64,000 nt of DNA. It comes from Pseudarthrobacter sp. Fe7. GTDB taxonomy: Bacteria > Actinomycetota > Actinomycetes > Actinomycetales > Micrococcaceae. Of this stretch, positions 32,037 to 41,900 are shown in pieces. Numbering within the stretch: the first letter of the stretch is position 1; each line of letters begins with the position of its first letter. The notes beneath the pieces are model-generated. The model was not told the origin of the DNA. It made no database searches and saw only the letters and a list, made by a program, of their open reading frames with translations. A program made the translations under genes and the position numbers. The stretch spans positions 1,302,001 through 1,366,000 of the forward strand of contig CP099977.1 in assembly GCA_024372495.1 (NCBI GenBank). The letters run 5' to 3'.

Positions 32037-33377
32037 TTACTTGAACAGGGCGTTGACCTGGTCGTTGGCCTGCGTCAGGGAGCTGGCCTTGGCCTTGCCC
32101 GACACCACGGCGTCCATCGCCGGCTTCATGATGCCGTCAACCTTGGCAGCGTTGTCCGCAATTGGGTAGAGGAACGTGGTGCCGTCCTTGACCTGCTGGC
32201 TGAACGGGGTCACATCCACGCCCTTGGCCTTGAAGGCCTCAACGGCTTTGTCGGCAGAGGTCTTGATGGCGGGGAAGACCACGGCTTTGGACGCAACCAC
32301 GTCCTGGCAGGCCGCCGAGCCCAGGTACTCGACCCATTTGATGGCGGCGTCCTTCTTCTTGGTGCCGGCGTAGATGGAATCCGCCAGGCCGTTGTACATG
32401 CTGGCGCGCTTGCCGTTGGCACCGGTGGGGGTGGGGGCGATGCCGACCTTGATGTCCTTGTAGCCGGTGTACTGGCCGATCATCCAGGAGCCATTGGCGT
32501 TGATCACGGACTTGCCGGCGGCAAAGGTGTCAGCCATGCTGGCGCCCACTGTGGTTTCGAGCTTGGGCATGTAGCCCTTGTCCACCAGGCCGGCAAACCA
32601 GTCGATGCTTTCCTGGAACTTGGGGTCGTCGTAGTTGTAGTGCTTTCCCCACGGGTTTTTATCCGTGTGGGTCCAGCCGGTGGTGCCTGTGAGGTAGCTC
32701 CATTCGGTCTGGCCCTGGCCCGAGCCGGACCCGTTAAGGCCCAGCCCGTAGACCGCCACGTTGGTCTTGTCGAAGCCGGGCTCGTCGCCGCGCTTGCCGT
32801 TTTTGTCCACGGTCAGGTGGGCGATGGTCTTTTCGTACGTGCCGCCGTCCTGGGGGTTCCAGGTCAGGCTTGCCATCTGCTCCGGGGTGACACCGGCGTC
32901 TGCTGCGAGTTTGGTGTTGTAGAACAGCGCGATGGTGTCCCAGTCCTTGGGGAGGCCGTAGCGCTTGCCGTCCTGTCCCACCCAGAGGTCGGCAAGGCCG
33001 GAGTTGTAGACGCTGGTGTCGATGTTGTCCTTTTTGACGGCGTCATCGAGTGCCAGCAGCTGCTTGTTCTTGATGAATTCGGGGTACTTGCCCAGGTGGT
33101 CGGTGAAGACGTCCGGGGCTGTTCCGGCCACGAAGCCGTTGGTGAGCGTGCCCCAGTAGTCATCCCAGCCGCGCTGTGTGACCTTGACGGTGATGTCCGG
33201 GTTGGCCTTGTGGAAGTCGTCGGCGCACTGCTTGTACGCGGGGAGCTGGTTGGCGTCCCAGAGCCAGTAGTTGATTTCGCCCTTGCCGGCGTCGGCGGAG
33301 CCGCCGCCGCCACAGGCGGAGAGCGCCAGGACTGCCGCTGCGGCTGCAGCGAGGGAGGTGAGTGCCTTCTTTTTCAT
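32037..33377 (-). CDS. Sugar ABC transporter solute-binding lipoprotein (alpha-galactoside cluster)
   Basis: A 446-residue lipoprotein, start ATG at 33377 (MKKKALTSLAAAAA) behind AAAGGAACTCCC; an in-frame GTG five codons upstream overlaps that ribosome site and is rejected. Lipobox LALSACGGGG. The mature protein is a family 1 sugar-binding protein (INYWLWDANQLPAYKQCADD, ANGSWMIGQYTGY). Likely ligand is an alpha-galactoside, from the GH36 gene that follows. Confidence 0.9.
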   Translation of the reverse strand: MKKKALTSLAAAAAAVLALSACGGGGSADAGKGEINYWLWDANQLPAYKQCADDFHKANPDITVKVTQRGWDDYWGTLTNGFVAGTAPDVFTDHLGKYPEFIKNKQLLALDDAVKKDNIDTSVYNSGLADLWVGQDGKRYGLPKDWDTIALFYNTKLAADAGVTPEQMASLTWNPQDGGTYEKTIAHLTVDKNGKRGDEPGFDKTNVAVYGLGLNGSGSGQGQTEWSYLTGTTGWTHTDKNPWGKHYNYDDPKFQESIDWFAGLVDKGYMPKLETTVGASMADTFAAGKSVINANGSWMIGQYTGYKDIKVGIAPTPTGANGKRASMYNGLADSIYAGTKKKDAAIKWVEYLGSAACQDVVASKAVVFPAIKTSADKAVEAFKAKGVDVTPFSQQVKDGTTFLYPIADNAAKVDGIMKPAMDAVVSGKAKASSLTQANDQVNALFK

Positions 33378-33459
33378 GGGAGTTCCTTTCACAGTGTTTC
33401 CGGGCAGGCCGCCATGGCCCGGTGCCGGAGATGGTGCGGGGGAGTTGGTGGGACGGGTG

Positions 33460-34383
33460 CTATTTGATGCCGGAGAAGCCGATGGAGTTGACGATCTTCT
33501 TGCCGAAGGCGGCGAAGAGGATCAGGACGGGAAGGGCCGAGACCAGGGTGGCCGCCATTAGCCCGGACCAGTCCGGTGCACCTTGGGGCGACTGGGATTT
33601 GAAGACGCCCAGGCCCACCGTGAGGACGCGGACGGATTCGTCCTGGCCTACCAGCAACGGCCAGAAGTACTCGTTCCACTGGCCGATGAAGGTGAGCAGG
33701 GCAAGGGTGGCGATGGGGGCTGCGGCGTTGGGCAGGATGATCTGGAAGAAGATCCGGAGGTGCTTGGCGCCGTCGAGCATCGCCGCCTCCTCCACCTCGC
33801 GGGACATGTTCAGGAAGAACTGCCGGAGGAAGAAGATGGCGAACGGGGTCATGAAGATGTACGGGAGCACCAGGCCCGCCATCGTGTTGAGCAGGCCCAG
33901 GTTCTTGATGAGGAGGAAGTTGGGCAGCGCCGTGAAGATCGGCGGCACCATCATGGTGGCCAGGAACAGGCTGAACACCAGGTTCCGTCCGCGCCACCGC
34001 AGCCGGGCGAAGGCGTAGGCCGCCATGGCGCTGAAGAACACGGCTCCGGTGGTGGTGATGGAGGCGAAGAGCACGGAGTTGCGGAGGTAGCTCCAGAAGT
34101 CGATTTGGGCGCCGGAGCCGCCCTCGGCGACTGCTTCTTCCGGGGACTGCAACCCGAAGACGCGTTTGAACGCGCCGAGGTTGAAATCCGCGGGAAGCAG
34201 GTTGGTGGCGTTGCCGGCCAGTGATCCGTTGGTGGACAGCGCCGTCCGCAGGATCCAGTAGAACGGAAGGACTGATACGGCAACGGCGAGGGCCACGAGT
34301 ACCCAGGCGCCGGCGCGGCGCCAATTGAACGGACGACGCCGGGCAATGGGCCGGGCAGGTGCGGAGACTTTTGCGGTGGTCAT
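33460..34383 (-). CDS. Sugar ABC transporter permease (MalG type, alpha-galactoside cluster)
   Basis: A 307-residue six-helix permease with EAA loop VEEAAMLDGAKHLRIFFQII. Starts 10 bases after the first permease. A large extracytoplasmic loop follows the first helix (LAGNATNLLPADFNLGAFKR). Confidence 0.91.
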   Translation of the reverse strand: MTTAKVSAPARPIARRRPFNWRRAGAWVLVALAVAVSVLPFYWILRTALSTNGSLAGNATNLLPADFNLGAFKRVFGLQSPEEAVAEGGSGAQIDFWSYLRNSVLFASITTTGAVFFSAMAAYAFARLRWRGRNLVFSLFLATMMVPPIFTALPNFLLIKNLGLLNTMAGLVLPYIFMTPFAIFFLRQFFLNMSREVEEAAMLDGAKHLRIFFQIILPNAAAPIATLALLTFIGQWNEYFWPLLVGQDESVRVLTVGLGVFKSQSPQGAPDWSGLMAATLVSALPVLILFAAFGKKIVNSIGFSGIK

Positions 34384-34393
34384 GGGAGTGTCC

Positions 34394-35326
34394 TTAGTCC
34401 AGGTCTGATTCGTTGCCCTTGAGGAACTTCATCTGGATGAAGGCCACCAGGGCGAGGATGACGAAGAGGATGACCGCCAGTGCGGAGCCATATCCGAAGT
34501 CGGATTCCGTGAAGGCCTTTTGGTAGATGTAGAACTGCAGTACCCGGCTGGCGTTGACCGGGCCGCCCAGGGTGGTTACGGCTACGGTGTCGAAAACCTG
34601 GAAGGAGCCGATGACGGTGACGATCAGGACCAGTACCAGCACCGGCCGCAGCAGCGGCATGGTGATTTTGCGGAAGGTTTGCCACGGGGAGGCGCCGTCG
34701 AGGTTGGCCACCTCGTAGACGTGGTGGGGGATGGACTGGAGGCCGGCGAAGAGCAGGAGTGCCGTGTATCCCATGTGCCGCCAGGTGTTGATGAGCGCCT
34801 GGGTGGGAATGGCCCATTCCGCGCTGCCGAAGAACGCGACCTTAGGCAGGCCGATGGCCTCGATGAAGTAGTTGACGATGCCGATCTGGTAGTCGAGCAG
34901 CCAGAACCAGAGGAGGGCGGCGATCACGTTGGCCATCAGGTACGGCAGGAGGAGCGCGCCGCGGATGAGGGTTGACTTGGCAACCCGGTGCATGAGCAGG
35001 GCCAGCCCCAGCGCCAGTGCGGTCTGCAGGACGATGTTGATCAGGACGTACTGCGAGGTGACCGCGAGGGCGTTCCAGAACAGCGGGTCCTTGGCGATGG
35101 CCTCATAGTTGGCGGTTCCAATCCAGGTTGGATCCCCGAGGATGTTGTATTCGGTGAAGCTGAGGTAGATGCCGCGAAGAGTTGGCATCAGGTAGAAGAC
35201 GATAAATCCGATCATTGCCGGGGCGATGAAGAACAGGGCGATCTTCAGGTCGCTGCGTCCCCGGCGCCTCAGCGCCGGCTGTTCTTTATGCTCCGCCGGG
35301 CTGGCGTTCCTGGTAAGGGTGGTCAT
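34394..35326 (-). CDS. Sugar ABC transporter permease (MalF type, alpha-galactoside cluster)
   Basis: A 310-residue six-helix permease, EAA-loop region VYEVANLDGASPWQTFRKIT. First gene of the leftward operon permease-permease-binding protein-alpha-galactosidase. The promoter lies in the 176-base divergent region that also serves the Gfo/Idh gene. Confidence 0.91.
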   Translation of the reverse strand: MTTLTRNASPAEHKEQPALRRRGRSDLKIALFFIAPAMIGFIVFYLMPTLRGIYLSFTEYNILGDPTWIGTANYEAIAKDPLFWNALAVTSQYVLINIVLQTALALGLALLMHRVAKSTLIRGALLLPYLMANVIAALLWFWLLDYQIGIVNYFIEAIGLPKVAFFGSAEWAIPTQALINTWRHMGYTALLLFAGLQSIPHHVYEVANLDGASPWQTFRKITMPLLRPVLVLVLIVTVIGSFQVFDTVAVTTLGGPVNASRVLQFYIYQKAFTESDFGYGSALAVILFVILALVAFIQMKFLKGNESDLD

Positions 35327-35371
35327 CGTCGACCCTTTCCTAAATGTGATGGAAGTAACAAGCTGCGAGAC

Positions 35372-35401
35372 AATCTACACGAGTAGATACAGGGCTGGCA
35401 A
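35372..35401 (-). promoter_or_regulatory. Promoter of the alpha-galactoside operon overlapped by a LacI-type operator
   Basis: On the - strand TTGCCA (35401-35396) and TAGATT (35377-35372) are 18 bases apart. ATCTACACGAGTAGAT at 35373-35388, arms ATCTAC/GTAGAT, covers most of the -10 box, so a bound repressor would block RNA polymerase. A related half-palindromic copy lies at 35451-35464. Confidence 0.6.
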
Positions 35402-35450
35402 GAGGTTTATTTTTGTTTCAGCAACTGGACTTTTGTCCATTCACCGGATG

Positions 35451-35464
35451 TTGACTCGAGTAGA
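35451..35464 (+). promoter_or_regulatory. Second LacI-type operator copy, on the Gfo/Idh side
   Basis: TTGACTCGAGTAGA contains the perfect 8-bp palindrome ACTCGAGT and shares CGAGTAGATAC with the site at 35373. The distance between the two centres is about 77 bases. TTGACT could also be a -35 box for the rightward gene. The LacI protein at 36719 is the obvious binder. Confidence 0.55.
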
Positions 35465-35502
35465 TACCGGTGCAAGACTCAGATATCCCCCTGACGGAAG
35501 GC

Positions 35503-36713
35503 ATGACAATGACGTTCTCTATCGGCATCGTGGGCGCGGGCCAGTTCGGCTCCCAGTTCGCACACCTCTTCAACCTGCACCCCGGCGTCGACGCCGTCTA
35601 TGTGGTGGACGAGCGCCCTGAGCGGGCCGCCGACGCCGTGGCCCGGTACAACCTGGCCGGGCAGGAAGCGGACTTCGACGCCCTGCTTGCCTCCGACGTC
35701 GACGCTGTTGCGATCTTTACCCAGCGCTGGACCCACGGCCCCTTGGTGGAACAGGCGCTCCGCGCCGGCAAGCATGTCTATTCGGCCGTTCCCATGGCCG
35801 TCTCGGAAGACGAAATCGCCCGCATCATCGACGCCGTCCGGGACACCGGGAACGTCTACATGATGGGGGAGACCAGCTACTACAACCCCGCCACGGTCTA
35901 TGCGCGGGAACAGCACGCCGCCGGCAAATTCGGAAGGATCTTCTACTCCGAGGGCGACTACGTCCACGACATGGACCTTGGCTTCTACGATGCCTACCAG
36001 TACAGCGGCGGCGAGCGGTGGAAGGAGACTGCCAGCTACCCGCCCATGCTCTACCCGACGCATGCGATCGGGGGAGTGCTCGGCGCCATCCCGTCCCATG
36101 CCGTCAGCGTGAGCTGTATCGGAGTCAGGGACCAGCGGAACGACGGAGTGTTCGACAAGGACATCAGTATGTTCAGCAACGACTTTTCAAATGCCACGGC
36201 GCTCTTCGAGCTGAACGACGGCGGCGCCATGCGCACCAACGAAATGCGCCGGGTGGGCTACCCCTCGCACATCCGCGAATCCCGGTTCCGCTTCTTCGGC
36301 ACCGAGGCCAGCTTCGAGCAGGCTCGCCAAGGTTACCGTTTGGCAGGACAAGCAAAACGTCCAGGACATCTCGGAGCAGATGGAGACCCGCCCCAGCATT
36401 CCCCTGGACGACCCGTCGCTGGCCAACGTCGCCCCGGAGGCTCCGCGACGCCTTTGTCTCGGGCCTCTCCCCTGTCCATGATGCCGAACGGCTGCCCGCG
36501 GAGTTCCTGGGTGCCCCCAATGGACACGAAGGCAGCCACCACTTCCTGGTGGACGATTTCGTTACAGCCGTGAACAACCGCACGCTGCCGCCGGTCAACG
36601 CCTGGGTTGCTGCCCGCTTCACCCTCCCCGGGATCGTGGCCCACGAGTCGGCCCGGCAGGACGGCGCGCGGCTGCCCATCCGTGACTTTGGCGACGCCCC
36701 GGCCAACTGGTAG
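35503..36713 (+). CDS. Gfo/Idh/MocA-family oxidoreductase
   Basis: NAD(P)-dependent sugar dehydrogenase-type protein, 402 residues after correction. Start ATG at 35503 after GACGGAAGG; a second ATG lies two codons on. The Rossmann motif is GIVGAGQFGSQFAHLF; AGKHVYSAVPMAVS stands where the catalytic EKP motif of the family usually is, so the Glu and Lys of EKP are replaced. Extra bases at AGGCT 36320-36324 and 36438-36442. Divergent from the alpha-galactoside operon with shared operators, and only 5 bases before a LacI gene, so all are likely one regulon. It may oxidise a released sugar or act in redox-assisted glycoside cleavage; not resolved. Confidence 0.85.
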
Positions 36714-36718
36714 CTAGC

Positions 36719-37747
36719 ATGTACTCCATGACCACTTCGGCTGTGCCGGCTCCGCGCGGGCCGGTGACGCGCAAGGATGTGGCCCGCTTTGCGGGCGTCA
36801 GCACCGCCGTCGTGAGCTATGTGGTCAATGGAGGTCCCAAGAAGGTGGCCCCGGCCACCGAGGCCAAGGTCCAGGACGCCATCCGCGTCCTGGGCTACCG
36901 GCCCAACGCCGCCGCCCGGGCGCTCAAGCTGGGTTCAAGCGAGACGCTGGGCCTCATCGTTCCGGATATCTCCAACCCGTTTTTCTCGCTTTTCTCCCAT
37001 GCAGTGGAGGATGCGGCTGCTGCCCTTGGCTACGCCCTGGTGCTAAGCAACTCAGACGGGAACCTCGCCAAGGAACGGCGGAACGTCCGTAACCTCGCTG
37101 CACGCCAGGTGGACGGGGTGTTGCTGGCCAGCGTCCTTTTCGAACCGGACCTGGAAGCCCTGGAAACGGCAGACATTCCGTCGGTGCTGCTCAACCAGGA
37201 ACGCGATGCGCCGGGCTTCAACAGCATCGGCGTGGACCTGGCGGCCGGTGCCCGGATTGCGGTGGAACACCTCATTGGCCATGGCCACACCAATATTGGC
37301 CTGGCGATGGGTACCAACGTCTCCGGCTCCACTGACGGCCGCGAAGTGGGCTGGCGGGAGGCCCTCCAGGCGGCCGGCCTGCCGGAGGGGCCCATCTCGT
37401 ACAGCGCCTTTACCAGGCCCGGAGGCTATGTTGCCGGGCAGCGGCTGCTTGCCTCGGTGAACCGGCCAACGGCGATCTTTGCGACGTCGGACATGCAGGG
37501 CATTGGGCTCCTGCGCGCCATCCACGAAGCGGGGCTCTCCGTTCCCGGCGACATTGCGGTGGCGTCCTTTGACGGCTCCGCGGACTCCGAATACTCGTGG
37601 CCGCCGTTGACAACCGTCGAACAGCCCGTGGCCGCCATGGCGGAAGCCGCCGTGGCCGCACTGGTGGGAGCCAGCCGCGGCGAAAAACCGCGGCACCGGA
37701 TCTTCCCCACAAAGCTGCACATCAGGCAGTCCTGCGGCTGTCCCTAG
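36719..37747 (+). CDS. LacI-family regulator of the alpha-galactoside regulon
   Basis: A 342-residue repressor; HTH RKDVARFAGVSTAVVSYVVN, hinge NAAARALKLGSSE, sugar-binding domain with LGLIVPDISNPFFSLFSHAV and ASFDGSADSEYSWPPLTTVE. Starts at the ATG at 36719 (a second ATG is three codons on). Lies 5 bases after the Gfo/Idh gene. The TCTAC...GTAGA sites at 35373 and 35451 are the probable targets. Confidence 0.9.
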   Translation: MYSMTTSAVPAPRGPVTRKDVARFAGVSTAVVSYVVNGGPKKVAPATEAKVQDAIRVLGYRPNAAARALKLGSSETLGLIVPDISNPFFSLFSHAVEDAAAALGYALVLSNSDGNLAKERRNVRNLAARQVDGVLLASVLFEPDLEALETADIPSVLLNQERDAPGFNSIGVDLAAGARIAVEHLIGHGHTNIGLAMGTNVSGSTDGREVGWREALQAAGLPEGPISYSAFTRPGGYVAGQRLLASVNRPTAIFATSDMQGIGLLRAIHEAGLSVPGDIAVASFDGSADSEYSWPPLTTVEQPVAAMAEAAVAALVGASRGEKPRHRIFPTKLHIRQSCGCP

Positions 37748-37765
37748 GCTGGCTGTCCCTAGGCT
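37736..37765. repeat. 15-bp perfect tandem duplication spanning both convergent stop codons
   Basis: GGCTGTCCCTAGGCT is repeated head-to-tail. The LacI stop (TAG, 37745-37747) lies in copy one and the DeoR stop (CTA on this strand, 37759-37761) in the same place in copy two. A slippage duplication probably separated two genes whose ends formerly overlapped. Confidence 0.85.
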
Positions 37766-38547
37766 GCGGCGAGCCGAAGCCTGCCCACCCGGTCCTGCAG
37801 GACGCGCTGTGCTTCGGACCCCAAGCCGGGATCGCTGATGACCTCGTCCACGTCTTCCAGCGAGGCAATGGAACTGATGCCCAGCACCCCCACTTGGTGT
37901 GGTCCGCCAGGACCACTGTCTTTCGGGCTGCCGCGACAAAAGCCCTGTCCGTTTCGGCCTCCAGGAGGTTGGGCGTGGTGAAGCCGGCCACCGAGTCCAT
38001 GCCGTGGACGCCCAGGAACAGCAGGTCCAGGTGAAGCTGCTTCAGGGCGCTTGTTGCAATAGGTCCAACCAGGGCATCCGACGGCGTGCGCTGGCCCCCG
38101 ATCAGGATCACGGTGGAGCTGTAGCGGGCCGGCCCTGTCGTGGCGGCATGGTGGAACAGATCAGCGATGCGCACCGAGTTGGTCACCACGGTGATGGGGG
38201 GACCGTCGACCAGTTCCTTGGCCAGTGCCCACGTGGTGGTCCCCGCGCTCAGGCCAACAGCCATCCCTTCATGGACAAGCGCTGCCGCTTCAACTGCGAT
38301 GGCCCGCTTCTCCGCCGTCAGCTGGGTGGACTTCAGTTCGAAGCCGGGTTCGTGGGTGCTGGCATCGCCGGGAAGCTTGGCGCCGCCGTGGATCCGCTCC
38401 AGCTTGCCGCTTTCCTCCAGCAGGCTCGATGTCCCGCCGGACTGTCATGAGCGAGACACCCAGCTGCTGGGCAAGGTCTGACACCCGGACCACCCGTTCC
38501 CGCTGGACGGCGTCCACGATGGCCTGGTGACGTGCTGCGGGGAGCAT
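37759..38547 (-). CDS. DeoR-family transcriptional regulator
   Basis: A 262-residue sugar-responsive repressor, start ATG at 38547. HTH VRVSDLAQQLGVSLMTVRRD, then the phosphosugar-binding domain (MAVGLSAGTTTWALAKEL, VVTNSVRIADLF, FLGVHGMDSVAGFTTPN). An extra base at AGGCT 38422-38426 breaks the HTH and a missing base in the C run 37887-37891 alters the C-terminus; the corrected protein ends GRLRLAAA at 37759. It is divergent in function from the LacI gene it faces and precedes an ABC importer on the same strand, so that importer is its likely target. The effector is probably a sugar phosphate. Confidence 0.88.
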
Positions 38548-38602
38548 GGAGATCCTTTCGGGCGGCGAGGGGAGCGGTTTCCCCTCCAGGTTCCATCTTT
38601 GC

Positions 38603-39516
38603 CTACCCCTTGCTGGAACCGAGGGTCAGCCCAGCAACAAACTGACGCTGCAGGAGCAGGTAGATGACCAGGGTGGGTATTACGGTGATGACCGCTCCCG
38701 CGGCCAGCAGGTTGTAGTTGCTGAGGAACTGTCCCTGCAGGTTGTTGATCGCCGTGGTGATGGGGAGCCGGTTGCCGCTTTGGATGAAGAGGAGCGGCCA
38801 GAAGTAGTCGTTGTAGATGAAGATGACCTCAAGCGTGGCCAACGCGGCAAACGCGGGCCTGCACAACGGCATGATGATCTCGCGGTACTGACGCCAGATG
38901 CCCGCACCGTCCACCAACGCCGCTTCGGTCAGGTCGGCGGAGAGCGCCTTCATGTAGTTGGAAAGCACGAAGGTGCAGAACCCCATTTGGAAGCCGATGT
39001 GGATGGCAATCACCACGATGTAGGTATTGAGCAGGTTGCCGGAGTCGCTGAACGAGTACGGCACCGCCAGGTGTTTGGCCATCTCGAACAGGGGTGCAGC
39101 CAGGACCTGCGGGGGAGCAGGTTTCCCGCCGTGAACATGATCAGCAGCGTGATGTTGAATTTCCAGTTCACCCGGCTGACGGCGAACGCCATCAGGGAGG
39201 CAAGGAACAGCGTCAGCAGGACGGACGGGACAGTGATGATGACGGAGTTCCAGAAATAGGTGGCGAACCCGCCCTGCGTCCAGGCCTGGACGAAGTTGTC
39301 GAAGTTGAAATCCCCCGCCACGCTGAAGTAGCCATGCTCATTGGTGGACGCCACCGGCCGGAGCGCGGTGAAGAGGGCCCATCCCAACGGAACCAGCCAC
39401 ATGACGGCCATGGCCACAAGGAAGATATGCGTCCCGTAGTGGCGCTTGGCCCGGCTGCCGGAGCGGGACTGGCTGGCGGTGGCGTTCCCGGCGGGGCGGG
39501 CAGCGGCAATGCTCAT
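38603..39516 (-). CDS. Sugar ABC transporter permease (MalG type, DeoR cluster)
   Basis: A 304-residue permease, start ATG at 39516 (MSIAAARPAG), overlapping the previous gene by 4 bases. EAA loop LTEAALVDGAGIWRQYREII. A missing base in the G run 39111-39115 interrupts it (corrected TAGNLLPPQVLAAPLFEM). Confidence 0.9.
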
Positions 39517-40478
39517 GCTTGGTTCTCCTTGCCGAAGGTGCGGCTGAGGTAGAAGACGATGGGGACAAGGGAAATGACCAGGAGCACCACGGCAAGGGCA
39601 GAGCCGACGCCGATCACCTGGCCCTCGCCCACCAGGTTCTGGATGACCAGGGCGCTGAGCATCTCCAGGCCGTTGGTGCCGCGGTTGATCACGTAGACAA
39701 CGTCGAACGCGCGGAGCGACTCGATGATGGTGATCACCACGATGACGATGTTGATGGGGCGCATGGCCGGGAAGACCACGCGGAAGAAGGTCTGTCCGGC
39801 ATTGGCGCCGTCGATGGCCGCAGCTTCCTTGAGGCTCGGGTCCACGCCCTTCAGGCCGGCCAGGTAGAGCAGCATGACGTAGCCGGCATGGCGCCAGGTG
39901 GCTGCGATCATGGCCGCCCAGATGTTGACCGACGAGTCGCCGAACCAGTCCACTGCCTGCGGCGTCCCGGCCGTACCCAAAAGGAAGTTCAGCAAGCCGT
40001 TGTCCCGCTGGTAGAACAGCTGCCAGATGATGCCGATCAGGGCGAGTGACAGCATGACTGGGGCGAAGAAGATGCTCTGGTAGATCTTGCTGCCGCGGAT
40101 GTTCTGGTCCAGGAGCACGGCCAGCAACAGGCCCAACGGCGTGGCAATCAGCGCCAGGAAGAGGAGCCACAGCATGTTGTGCTGTACCGCCGGCCAGAAC
40201 GGTGGGTAGTCCTGGGAGATGAATTGATAGTTTGCGGCTCCGGCCGGATGGATGTCCGCCAGGTCCAGCCCGTTCCAGCGGGTGAAGCTAAGTCCCACGG
40301 ACATCAGTGTGGGCAGCCAGACCAGGGCCAGTTCGACCAGGGTGGGGATGCCCACCATCAGGGTCAGGACCAGTTTGTCCCGCCCGGACAAACGGCGGAC
40401 ACGGCCGCCTTTGGCCCGCCGGGAGCCGGCGGGTTCCCGCGCTTCCGGCGGGATCAGTTCTTGTGCGGTGCTGCTCAT
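39513..40478 (-). CDS. Sugar ABC transporter permease (MalF type, DeoR cluster)
   Basis: A 321-residue six-helix permease with EAA loop LKEAAAIDGANAGQTFFRVV. Preceded by the binding-protein gene with 87 bases between, and coupled to the next permease by an ATGA overlap. The polar N-terminus (about 30 residues) is Arg/Pro-rich. Confidence 0.91.
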   Translation of the reverse strand: MSSTAQELIPPEAREPAGSRRAKGGRVRRLSGRDKLVLTLMVGIPTLVELALVWLPTLMSVGLSFTRWNGLDLADIHPAGAANYQFISQDYPPFWPAVQHNMLWLLFLALIATPLGLLLAVLLDQNIRGSKIYQSIFFAPVMLSLALIGIIWQLFYQRDNGLLNFLLGTAGTPQAVDWFGDSSVNIWAAMIAATWRHAGYVMLLYLAGLKGVDPSLKEAAAIDGANAGQTFFRVVFPAMRPINIVIVVITIIESLRAFDVVYVINRGTNGLEMLSALVIQNLVGEGQVIGVGSALAVVLLVISLVPIVFYLSRTFGKENQA

Positions 40479-40565
40479 GGAAATCTTTCCCTTGCTGGGG
40501 CCTGGTGCAGGTGGGAAGGGCGACGGCGGAAGGTTCCCGCCCCCGTCGTCCTCCCTTTGACGGAA

Positions 40566-41876
40566 CTACTGCGCTGCGTAAAGGGTTTTGGCCTGCGCCT
40601 CAAGGTTCTTGACATCCACACTGCCATCCTTGATGAAGCTCTGCAGGGCCGGGATCATTACGTTGTTGGCCATGGCCGGCAACGCATCGCGGTCAAAGAA
40701 CTGGCTGATGTTCTTGGCGTTCTTGATGGTGTCCGCGCACTTCTTGTTGAGCGGCGTGAACTTTGAGGTGTCCGCACCCTTGGCCGTTGCGATGTTCGAG
40801 TTGTCCACCTTGGCGTACGCATCCTGGGCCTCGGGCGTGCCGAGGAACGCCAGGAAGTCCCGGGCGGCCTTGTTCTCGCCGCCCTTTTTCGACAGCAGCA
40901 GGCCATCAATGGGTGCCTCGACCGCGTCCCGGCCTTCCATTGCGATTTCCGGGAAGGCGAAGAAATCGATGTCGTCCAGCACTGCGGGGTCGGTGAACTG
41001 CTGCGTGACGAAGGAACCAAGGAGGTACATGCCGGTCTTCTTCGCTTCCAGGGCCTTGGCGGCGTCCTGCCAGGTCTGGCCGAGCGCTGCCGGGTCCTGG
41101 AACGGCAGGAGCGCCTTCCAGGTGTCAAAGACGGCAGTGACCTTCTGCTGGTCCCAGGATTCCTTGTGGGCGCAGAGGTCCACGTGGAACTGGTAGCCGT
41201 TGAGCCGCATGTTCAGGTAGTCGAAGGTGCCCATGGCCGGCCAGCCATCCTTGTCCGCAAAGCCGATGGGAATGATGCCATCGGCCTTCATTTTGGCGGC
41301 GAGCGATTTCAGCGCATCAAAGGTTTCGGGGATCTGGTAGCCCTTTTCGGCCCACAGGCTCTTCCGATAGAAGAATCCCCACGGGTAGTTGTAGTTGGGC
41401 ACGAAATACATCTTGCCGTCAGGCCCGGTTGAGGCTTTCTTCAGCGCGTCAGAGTAATTGCCGCCAATGGTCTGCCAGACGTCGTCAATGGGCGCGAGCA
41501 GTCCCTTGCCGGCGTAGTACTGCATGCGGTACCCGGCAAACCAAGTGAAGGCGTCATCCGGTGAACCCTGCAGGTACGAATTGATCTTGTTCTGGAAGTC
41601 GTTGTGGGGCACAACATTGGTGGTGACCTTCTTGCCGGTCTTGGCCGTAAAGGCGTCCGTGACCGCCTGGTAGGCGCGCTTGGGAACATCGTCCGAGGAC
41701 CCGGAACCAAAGGTGAGCCCGGAGGATTCCGAACCCGTTGCCGACGGCGCGCTGCCGCCGGTGCAGGCGGCAAGGAACGGGATGCCGGCCAGGCCGGCCG
41801 CTCCTATGCCGACCGTCTTGAGGATGGTCCGCCTGCTCGGAAACGCAGTGGCCGACGCATCGAACTGTGAAGCCAT
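40566..41876 (-). CDS. Sugar ABC transporter solute-binding lipoprotein (DeoR cluster)
   Basis: A 436-residue binding protein; start ATG at 41876 behind AAGGGAGAAC. Twin-arginine-like SRRTILKTVGIGAAG followed by lipobox FLAAC suggests Tat-exported lipoprotein. The reading frame is open far upstream (to 42377), but the extension lies antisense to acs and is rejected. No glycosidase accompanies this importer, so the sugar cannot be inferred. Confidence 0.9.
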   Translation of the reverse strand: MASQFDASATAFPSRRTILKTVGIGAAGLAGIPFLAACTGGSAPSATGSESSGLTFGSGSSDDVPKRAYQAVTDAFTAKTGKKVTTNVVPHNDFQNKINSYLQGSPDDAFTWFAGYRMQYYAGKGLLAPIDDVWQTIGGNYSDALKKASTGPDGKMYFVPNYNYPWGFFYRKSLWAEKGYQIPETFDALKSLAAKMKADGIIPIGFADKDGWPAMGTFDYLNMRLNGYQFHVDLCAHKESWDQQKVTAVFDTWKALLPFQDPAALGQTWQDAAKALEAKKTGMYLLGSFVTQQFTDPAVLDDIDFFAFPEIAMEGRDAVEAPIDGLLLSKKGGENKAARDFLAFLGTPEAQDAYAKVDNSNIATAKGADTSKFTPLNKKCADTIKNAKNISQFFDRDALPAMANNVMIPALQSFIKDGSVDVKNLEAQAKTLYAAQ

Positions 41877-41900
41877 GTTCTCTCCCTTGAAAAATAGCCG

